Both the position numbers and the translations under genes were made by a program. From Aquamicrobium defluvii (GTDB lineage Bacteria; Pseudomonadota; Alphaproteobacteria; Rhizobiales; Rhizobiaceae): a stretch of DNA of 64,000 nucleotides. Positions 58,254 through 64,000 of the stretch are shown piece after piece. Position 1 is the stretch's first letter, and every line of letters starts with the position of its first letter. Location: assembly GCF_004363725.1 (NCBI RefSeq), contig NZ_SNZF01000024.1, positions 1 through 64,000 on the forward strand. The letters run 5' to 3'. Below the pieces are notes generated by a model. It did not search any database. It was not told where the DNA came from and saw only the letters and a list, made by a program, of their open reading frames with translations.

Positions 58254-58489
58254 CACGCTTCCAATTTGTGCTTGTCCTTATCTGGTTACTGTGCGCGACG
58301 GAGCACAAAAGGCAACAGCGCAACAAGCGTGAGGTGTCAGCCAACCTTAAGCCGGCGAGAATGCTGCGCCGTACTCGTATGTCGGCTTAGGGCTCCAGCC
58401 GGTAATTGCAAGTCCGGAGATCGAAGGACCGCAATGAGGTCGTTTGCCGCCGCCCCCGCCGGGCGAACGTTGCGATCCGTTGGGGGGCG

Positions 58490-59272
58490 TCAGAGCCCCC
58501 TTGCGGTGCGCACCCATTGCTCGATCTCGGCAAGGTTGCCCGGCACGGGCAGGCCGCACTGGTTGAGCTCGCGGTCGAGCAGCAGCGTGATGCCTTCCTT
58601 GCCCTTGCCGAATGCGTCGGCGATGGGACCGCTCTCGACGGTGGTGGTGGCGTTGCGGATGTCGGAGGCGTCCTGACACAGATGCACCACCTTGCCGCCG
58701 GCGGTCCACCAGACGAGGTCCTGACCGACAAGATGGGTGACGACCTGGGATTCAACCGCAGCCTGTTCCTGCGACAGCGGCTTGAAGTCGATGCCTAGGA
58801 CGGTGGCCGCGACGGCGACGATGATGCCGGCGGCACCGGCAATGTTCTTCTGCTTGGCGTCCATGTCCTTGTTGAGGAAGATCATGACGATCAGGGGCAG
58901 GAATGCGAGCAGCGCGATGAACGCGCCAAGCTGGTTCTGGATGAAGAATTTTACCGGCTGCCTGTTGGATGCGGGATCCAGATGATTGGCCTTCTTCCAC
59001 AGCATCGAGCCGGCGATGGCGAGCACGCCGATGACCACTATGAAGCCGAGCAGCGTGTACCAGCGCCACTGCGGGAAGCCCTGACTGGCGGCCAGCTCGT
59101 CGAAGGACGGGCGCATCACCCAGAAGATGGCAACCAGCTCAAGAACGATGGCCACCGCCCACAGCGCCAGCGCGATGATCCGCGAGCGGGTTGCCTGAGC
59201 CTTCGCCTCCGGCGTGGGCGTAAATATCGGAGTATCGGCCTTAGCCGCCGTCTTGGTGGAAACTTTCGCCAT
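58490..59272 (-). CDS. Membrane protein of unknown function
   Basis: A 260-residue protein with four predicted helices, at about 30-50 (IIALALWAVAIVLELVAIFWV), 65-85 (WYTLLGFIVVIGVLAIAGSML), 110-128 and 140-160. A cytoplasmic or periplasmic tail of 95 residues carries three cysteines or cysteine-like sites (HLCQDASD, NQCGLP). I do not recognise the family. ATG 59272 (MAKVSTKTAAKADTP) is used since the longer frame adds unrelated residues. Confidence 0.75.
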   Translation of the reverse strand: MAKVSTKTAAKADTPIFTPTPEAKAQATRSRIIALALWAVAIVLELVAIFWVMRPSFDELAASQGFPQWRWYTLLGFIVVIGVLAIAGSMLWKKANHLDPASNRQPVKFFIQNQLGAFIALLAFLPLIVMIFLNKDMDAKQKNIAGAAGIIVAVAATVLGIDFKPLSQEQAAVESQVVTHLVGQDLVWWTAGGKVVHLCQDASDIRNATTTVESGPIADAFGKGKEGITLLLDRELNQCGLPVPGNLAEIEQWVRTARGL

Positions 59273-59574
59273 CGGCCCGAACCCTCTCCTGTGTCGCCAT
59301 ATATCGCGCGGCAATGCCGGCAAAAACCCGCCGGATATTAGCAGTTTTCCTGTATCGAAAAGACCGCCGCGCAGCATAATCCCCAGTCATGATACCCAAT
59401 ATGTCAGTGAACGTCTTTTTTCAGGTTCAGATGAACAGAGCTGGCCTGAGGTGAGGTAGTTCGCAGTAATTTTTTCTACAGTTGCCAAGCACCGGGAAGG
59501 GCGATTTTTATCCGGAGAGGGCGGCTACCGGAGAATTTCTGCGATTCGGAGAGAAGCAGAAATTCTCCAGCCCT
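59273..59574. other. Gene-free stretch upstream of the membrane protein
   Basis: 302 bases, AT-rich in the 59370-59500 part, with the promoter of the membrane-protein gene presumed there. It contains the 13-base-pair hairpin at 59530-59568 and nothing else that I recognise. Confidence 0.4.
59530..59568. terminator. 13-bp hairpin after the GNAT remnant
   Basis: GGAGAATTTCTGC (59530-59542) and GCAGAAATTCTCC (59556-59568) pair perfectly with a 13-base loop, starting 7 bases after the stop of the GNAT remnant on the minus strand. It may be the former terminator of that gene. Confidence 0.45.
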
Positions 59575-59850
59575 TCAGTTTGCCGGAAATGCTCCGATCA
59601 TTTCGTCAGGCGCAGGAGCGCGTTTTCGGAGGGGGAGACCTTCGTCGTCGCTGGCGCGTCGCGACAGTTCCCCAAAGCCGAGCGACGCGTAGAAGCGCAT
59701 GGCGCGCGCGTTGCGCGTATAGACTTCGAGTGAAAGCTCGCCTTTCAGATTGAGAGCAAGGGCGATGAGGGAAGCTTCCAGCCAGATGCGCGACGGCGCA
59801 TGCCTGTCGGTTTCCGGTGCATGGGCCCGGATCGGGATATGGTTGTTCTT
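59575..59850 (-). pseudogene. C-terminal remnant of a GNAT acetyltransferase
   Basis: The minus strand encodes HAPETDRHAPSRIWLEASLIALALNLKG-like text, then SLEVYTRNARAMRFYASLGFGELSRRASDDEGLPL, the conserved acetyl-CoA-binding end of a GNAT N-acetyltransferase, ending at a TGA. Reading upstream, the frame hits a TAG at 59851-59853 with no start codon between. The N-terminal half is missing, so only the last third of the gene survives. The parent function cannot be named beyond the GNAT family. Confidence 0.75.
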
Positions 59851-59868
59851 CTACCCGGAAAGACAATA

Positions 59869-59893
59869 CCCCGCCGGTCAGGAACCGGCGGGG
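59869..59893. terminator. 10-bp GC-rich hairpin
   Basis: CCCCGCCGGT (59869-59878) and ACCGGCGGGG (59884-59893) form a perfect stem with a 5-base loop, between the GNAT remnant and the OmpA gene. It is one of two neighbouring hairpins. Confidence 0.4.
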
Positions 59894-59951
59894 CGAATTT
59901 CCGCCGAGGCGGAAAGGGCAGGGAACCCTTCAGTTTATCTGGGGTGGAAGG

Positions 59952-59982
59952 CCCCGCAATTCAATGTTTCTGAATTGCGGGG
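59952..59982. terminator. 12-bp hairpin downstream of the OmpA-family gene
   Basis: CCCCGCAATTCA (59952-59963) and TGAATTGCGGGG (59971-59982) form a perfect 12-base-pair stem with a 7-base loop, 27 bases past the stop of the minus-strand OmpA gene. It lacks a T run. Confidence 0.45.
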
Positions 59983-60009
59983 CACTCCTTTGACTTGTCC
60001 GGCTTTCGC

Positions 60010-61905
60010 TCAATTGGCACGCGCCACCGGGGCGACCAGCGGCGTGATCCGGCGGATCGTAACGCGCCGGTTTTCGCGCTCCGGCTTTTGCGTGTTGATC
60101 TTCAGATACTGCTCGCCATAGCCCTGCGTGGCCAGGTTTTCCGGCGGGATGCCGAACGCGCCGCTCAGCGCTTCCGCCACCGCCTCGGCGCGGCGGTCGG
60201 AGAGGGCGAGGTTGGCCTGATCGGAGCCGACCGCGTCGGTATGACCCTCGATGAGGAAGGTCTCGGCCGGATTCCTTTCCAGCATACGTTCCATGGCCGT
60301 GGCCACGCCATCCAGCTTCTCGATCTCGCCGTCGCCGATGGAGGCGGAGCCGAACTCGAAGTTGAGCGTGTCGAGATCGATGCGGCGGGCAATGTCGCGC
60401 ACGCGGGCCGAACGCTTGACCTCGTCGACCGAGTAGAGACGCTGGATGCGCTCGACCGGCGGCTGTTCGAGGAACTCGTAATAGGCGTTCGGGTCGCGCA
60501 CGCGCCGCGATTCGAGAATGTAGTCGTCACGCGGGATGGCGAGGCGGATGGGTGGCAGGTCGTAACCCGGATCGCGCCACTCGCGCACATCGTCATAGCG
60601 CTGCTCGTCCACATAGCTGAGGATGTATTCGCGTCCGTCCGGCGTGATGCGCGACCGTTGTATGATGTCGCCGTGGCGGTTGCGTATGGTGACGACCTGG
60701 CTGCCGTTGCCGCGCACGATGACCTCGCGGGTGCGGCCGCGCGGCAGATCCTCGTAATAGACGTCGCGCGCGTCGCGGCTCATGCGCGGGCGTTCGTTGC
60801 TTTCCACGAAGGTCTGGCCGCCGAGCTGGAGAATGACACGGTCGCCGATCTCGCGCAGCACGTCCACCCCGCTCGGGCGCTCGCGGTTGCGCATGTCGGG
60901 TTCGCGTTCGCGGCGGGTGCCCCGTTCCTCGATCGCCGGTACGATTTTCTCCGGCACGATGGCCTGCTGTGCGGCGCGGTCGTCGGCGGGCGGCGGACCG
61001 GGATCGACCGCAGGCGCTTCCACGGGGGCGGGTTGCGGCGCTGCGGTCTGTCCTTCAGGCGCAGGGGCGGCCTGTCCGCCTTCGGCCGGTGCGGGCTGGC
61101 CTTCCTGTGCCGGTTGCGGACCATCGGCCGGCGCGGGCTGGGGAGCCTCTTTCTGGCTGTCGAGAATGGGCGCTTCTTCCGGAGTGGCAGGCGCGGCTTC
61201 GCCTTCGGCTGGCTGTTGCGACTGCGGCTCGTCAGGCGTTGCCGGTTGCAGGGGCTCGGCCGGCTGTTGCGGCTGCTCACCCGCAGGAGCCTGTTCTTCG
61301 TCCGGTTGCGGGGCGGGCTCATCCGGCGTGGGCTGCTCCGGTGCAGGCTGCTGGGCTTCCGGCTCGGGAGCCGGCGCCGGTTCGGGCTGTGGAGCAGGTT
61401 GCACGGCCGGGGCTTCCGGCTGCGGCTCTTCGGCAGGGGCCGGCGCGGGTTCAGGCTGGGGAGCGGGTTCGGGTTGAGGCGCGGCTTCCGGCTGGGGCGC
61501 GGGCTCTTCCTGAGCCGGCTGCCGGGTTTCCGGTTGCGGTGCGGGCTGCGGCTCCGGTGCGGGCTGTTCCGCCTGCGGCTCGGGAACCGGTGCGGGTTCC
61601 GGTTCGGGCGCGGGTTGCGCCTGCGGCTCGGGCTGCGGCTCGGGCTGCGGTTCAGGCGCCGGCCCGGCAGGCGCTGCCTCCGGCTCCGGCGCTGGCCGCT
61701 CCTGTGCCGGTTCCTGTCGCTGGCGTGCCGCGCAATCCTCCGCAGATTCGCCTTCGGCGCATTCGGCCTGCGCGAGCATCAGGGGCCCGGCAGACGCGCG
61801 GGGCGCGAGGCTGTCCTGTCCCTTCAGGGGAAACGCGGCCAGCGGAGCCGAGGCCATGAGCAGGCCAAGCGCTGTTCCCGCCAGAATTCGAGGGTGGAGT
61901 TTCAT
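60010..61905 (-). CDS. OmpA-family protein with long proline-rich linker
   Basis: A 631-residue exported protein. A signal peptide (MKLHPRILAGTALGLLMASAPLAA) is followed by a low-complexity segment from about residue 60 to 310 built of PAPEPQPEPAP-like text. A middle region has REREPDMRNRERPSGVDVLREIGDRVILQLGGQTFVES and VDEQRYDDVREW. The C-terminal OmpA peptidoglycan-binding domain contains LNFEFGSASIGDGEIEKLDGVA, TFLIEGHTDAVGSDQANLALSDRRAEAV and the final NRRVTIRRI. It anchors to the wall through that domain; the linker probably spans the periplasm. ATG 61905 gives the signal peptide at the N-terminus. Confidence 0.88.
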   Translation of the reverse strand: MKLHPRILAGTALGLLMASAPLAAFPLKGQDSLAPRASAGPLMLAQAECAEGESAEDCAARQRQEPAQERPAPEPEAAPAGPAPEPQPEPQPEPQAQPAPEPEPAPVPEPQAEQPAPEPQPAPQPETRQPAQEEPAPQPEAAPQPEPAPQPEPAPAPAEEPQPEAPAVQPAPQPEPAPAPEPEAQQPAPEQPTPDEPAPQPDEEQAPAGEQPQQPAEPLQPATPDEPQSQQPAEGEAAPATPEEAPILDSQKEAPQPAPADGPQPAQEGQPAPAEGGQAAPAPEGQTAAPQPAPVEAPAVDPGPPPADDRAAQQAIVPEKIVPAIEERGTRREREPDMRNRERPSGVDVLREIGDRVILQLGGQTFVESNERPRMSRDARDVYYEDLPRGRTREVIVRGNGSQVVTIRNRHGDIIQRSRITPDGREYILSYVDEQRYDDVREWRDPGYDLPPIRLAIPRDDYILESRRVRDPNAYYEFLEQPPVERIQRLYSVDEVKRSARVRDIARRIDLDTLNFEFGSASIGDGEIEKLDGVATAMERMLERNPAETFLIEGHTDAVGSDQANLALSDRRAEAVAEALSGAFGIPPENLATQGYGEQYLKINTQKPERENRRVTIRRITPLVAPVARAN

Positions 61906-62078
61906 GCTGTCGCTCTCCGTTAGAGTCCCGTCCGTGTCGAAACTTGCCGTCCCGCATTTGGTTCCGACCCCCAATCGTTAAGAGGGCTGAAAGGCGATTG
62001 CCGGTCGAAACCGTGGCCGGAAGGTGTCCTTTTTCCGGCTCGCTTGACCTTCGGCGCCGCACGGGCCACATGCGGACC

Positions 62079-62525
62079 ATGGAACAGCCTTTCTGGAAAA
62101 CCAAGCAGCTCGAGGAGATGAGCGCCGCCGAATGGGAATCGCTCTGCGACGGATGCGGCAAGTGCTGCCTGTCGAAGCTGGAGGACGAGGATACGGGCGA
62201 CATCTACTGGACCAGTGTGGCCTGCCGCATGTTCGATCCGGAAAGCTGCCGCTGCGCGGATTACGAGAACCGCCTTGCTGCGGTCCCCGATTGCGTCGGT
62301 CTCACGCCCGAAAACGTGCGGACGATTTCATGGCTTCCGAGCACCTGCGCCTACCGGCTCGTGGCGGAAGGGCGCGACCTCTACTGGTGGCACAGGCTGG
62401 TTTCCGGCAATGCCGAGACGGTGCACGAGGCCGGCGTTTCCATACGCGGGCGGGTGCGGGCCAGCGAAAGCGACCTTCAGGAACCGGAAGATTATTTCGA
62501 ATATGTGCTCGATGAGGAGCCCTGA
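62079..62525 (+). CDS. YcgN-family cysteine-cluster protein (UPF0260)
   Basis: A 148-residue YcgN/UPF0260 protein. The family's cysteine cluster is clear: LCDGCGKCCLSKLED (about 22-36), then ACRMFDPESCRCADYENR and VPDCVGLTP. The arrangement resembles a zinc- or iron-sulfur-cluster site. Function is unknown. ATG 62079 (MEQPFWKTKQLEEMS) fits the family start; ATG 62070 would add three residues. Confidence 0.88.
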   Translation: MEQPFWKTKQLEEMSAAEWESLCDGCGKCCLSKLEDEDTGDIYWTSVACRMFDPESCRCADYENRLAAVPDCVGLTPENVRTISWLPSTCAYRLVAEGRDLYWWHRLVSGNAETVHEAGVSIRGRVRASESDLQEPEDYFEYVLDEEP

Positions 62526-62538
62526 TTGTCCGGCAGGC

Positions 62539-63393
62539 TCACGAACCGATCATCGACCACAGGAAGCGCAGCGCGATCGTCAGCAGGAACAGGCCGAAGG
62601 CGACTTCCAGCTTGCGCTTGGGCAGCGCGTGGGCGAGACGGGCGCCCATCGGCGCGGTGATCATGCTGGCCGGAAAGATCAGGATCATGCCGAGCAGCGA
62701 CACGAAGCCCAGCGCATAGGGCCATTGCAGCAGGGTGACTTCCGGGTAAGCGGCAGCCTTGCCCCAGCCAGCGAAGATATAGGAAATGGCGCCGGGGACG
62801 GCGATCAACGGCCCGAGCCCCGACGAGGTTGCCACCGCCTGATGGATGGGCCTGCCGTAAAAGGTCATGAACAGGCTGGAAAGCTGGCCGCCGCCGATGC
62901 CCATCAGCGACGACAGGACGCCGATGAGCCAGCCATAGATGCGCATGACGAGGTTGCCGGGAATGTCGGAGCCGAGCCTCCAGCTCTCGCGGGCGCCGAG
63001 CAGCTTGACGGCGGAGACGGTGGCGACGGCGACGAACACGGTCTTGAACAGGGTTTCCGGCGCGAAGCGGGCGACGAAGCCGCCCATGATGACGCCTATG
63101 ACCACCGGAACCGCCCACAGCTTCAGGATCGACATGTCGACGGCGCCCTTCTTCCGGTGGGCGCGGAAGGAGCGCACCGAGGTGGGCGCGATGATGGCGA
63201 GCGAGGTGCCGATGCAAAGGGGCATGCGCACCTCGTCCGGCACGCCAAGCAGGCGGAAGAACTCATAGAGCACCGGCACGATGACCGCCCCGCCGCCGAC
63301 TCCGAAAACCCCGGCCAGAAGGCCGGTAAGCGCGCCTGCGCCTGTCAGGGCGACGACGATCATCAGGAGTTCATAGCCGGAAATGCCGAACAT
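62539..63393 (-). CDS. TauE/SafE-family anion exporter
   Basis: A 284-residue protein with about eight helices, matching TauE/SafE (TSUP). The first half has the motif GLLAGVFGVGGGAVIVPVLYEFFRLLGV, and it recurs in the second half as GVLSSLMGIGGGQLSSLFMTFYGRPIHQAVATSSG. These proteins export sulfite, sulfoacetate or similar organic anions; which one is not clear. GAGG precedes ATG 63393. Confidence 0.9.
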   Translation of the reverse strand: MFGISGYELLMIVVALTGAGALTGLLAGVFGVGGGAVIVPVLYEFFRLLGVPDEVRMPLCIGTSLAIIAPTSVRSFRAHRKKGAVDMSILKLWAVPVVIGVIMGGFVARFAPETLFKTVFVAVATVSAVKLLGARESWRLGSDIPGNLVMRIYGWLIGVLSSLMGIGGGQLSSLFMTFYGRPIHQAVATSSGLGPLIAVPGAISYIFAGWGKAAAYPEVTLLQWPYALGFVSLLGMILIFPASMITAPMGARLAHALPKRKLEVAFGLFLLTIALRFLWSMIGS

Positions 63394-63492
63394 GATGCCT
63401 CGGTTGTGCTGGGTGCCTGCGGGAAGATGCCGGCTGGAAGTCATTGCTTGTAGCCCGCCCGGGATGACCGCGCTACCTCGGACAGGCGGGCT

Positions 63493-63930
63493 TCACAGAA
63501 AGCCCAGCGTGATTGCGGCGAGCACCAGATAGCGGCCCGTCTTGGCGATGGTGACGAGCAGCAGGAAGCTCCAGAAAGGCTCCCGGAGCACGCCGGCGGC
63601 CACCGTCAGCGCATCGCCGCCGATCGGCGCCCAGCTGAGCAGCAGCGACCAGCGCCCCCAGCGGCGATACCAGCCCGTCGCCCGCTCCAGCGCCTGTTCG
63701 CCGACGGGGAACCAGCGCCGGTGGCGGAACCGCGTAACACCGCGCCCCAGCGCCCAGTTGACCGTGGCGCCCAGCACATTGCCCGCGCTGGCGACCGCGA
63801 TCAGCAGCAGGGGCGACCATTTCCCGGTGACGAGCAGGGCGACGAGCGCCGCCTCCGACTGGGCCGGCAGGATGGTGGCGGCGATGAAGGCGACACCGAA
63901 AAGGCTGCCGAGAACGGCGATGTCCTGCAT
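63493..63930 (-). CDS. YqaA-family membrane protein (SNARE-associated/DedA-like)
   Basis: A 145-residue protein with about four helices, related to YqaA and to the SNARE-associated Golgi/DedA group: AVLGSLFGVAFIAATILPAQSEAALVALLVTGKWSPLLLIAVASAGNVLGATVNWALGRG, then YRRWGRWSLLLSWAPIGGDALTVAAGVLREPFW. DedA-type proteins move lipids or affect membrane potential; YqaA itself is uncharacterised. ATG 63930 is chosen. The gene lies 99 bases upstream of tauE on the same strand. Confidence 0.87.
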   Translation of the reverse strand: MQDIAVLGSLFGVAFIAATILPAQSEAALVALLVTGKWSPLLLIAVASAGNVLGATVNWALGRGVTRFRHRRWFPVGEQALERATGWYRRWGRWSLLLSWAPIGGDALTVAAGVLREPFWSFLLLVTIAKTGRYLVLAAITLGFL

Positions 63931-64000
63931 TTCCTGTCCGGCTTCGTTGCGGGTTGACGATGCGGGCCGGGCTATCATGTTTCGGGCCATGTGGACAAAC

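Overview
This 64 kb window is bacterial chromosome with high GC (mostly above 60%) and dense short-spaced genes. It most resembles an alphaproteobacterium of the order Rhizobiales, probably a Mesorhizobium/Aquamicrobium-like Phyllobacteriaceae. That is inferred from the UvrB with a rhizobial-type N-terminal extension and tail, greA next to an LpcC-type LPS core glycosyltransferase, trxB-lsrB followed by an AbcR-like sRNA, dnaG directly upstream of rpoD, and CTATAT-type -10 boxes. There are no rRNA or tRNA genes, CRISPR arrays, insertion sequences or phage genes that I can recognise.

Layout. 0.1-12.3 kb holds small-domain enzymes, uvrB, a SemiSWEET transporter, a lipid kinase, a divergent HxlR/FMN-reductase pair, a CBS-domain transporter, two tandem extensin-like proteins, a MOSC protein and a DUF3775 protein. 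12.4-20.8 kb is a core block (greA, lpcC ... lrp, trxB, lsrB) interrupted by a lower-GC surface-glycan cassette of two methyltransferases and two glycosyltransferases. Downstream of lsrB, about 21.10-21.21 kb, is a small RNA with an anti-Shine-Dalgarno loop and an intrinsic terminator, which I identify as AbcR/alpha-r15-like. 21.7-36 kb holds an EF-G-like GTPase with altered G motifs, aatA, a translationally coupled pair of EAL proteins (one intact, one degenerate), a cold-shock gene, ogt, a lytic transglycosylase, catB, a TetR-SRPBCC-GST operon and an AraC/hydrolase divergent pair. 36-44.5 kb has carB and carA on the same strand, separated by a zinc metallopeptidase and a TetA-like efflux gene on the other strand, then yqeY. 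44.5-52 kb holds a decayed rrf2-oxidoreductase operon, a Na/Pi symporter, an RcnB-like protein, dnaG and rpoD. 52-64 kb is a set of small regulators and enzymes, a low-GC PIN-domain insert (about 57.3-58.3 kb), a decayed GNAT acetyltransferase, a proline-rich OmpA-family protein, a YcgN protein, a TauE exporter and a YqaA membrane protein.

How the parts work together. The clearest regulatory units are: LsrB with the neighbouring AbcR-like sRNA; a terminator-like hairpin in the greA leader; a doubled TetR operator between a tetR gene and its divergent glyoxalase-family gene; a TetR operator upstream of the TetR-SRPBCC-GST operon; and an orphan Rrf2-type operator that remains in front of a dead regulator. 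Nothing in the window looks like a complete new defence or biosynthetic system. The most interesting items are the sRNA, the greA leader, the paired EAL proteins, the non-canonical EF-G paralogue, the repeat-bearing UvrB tail, the PIN insert, and two gene remnants whose breakage can be read base by base.
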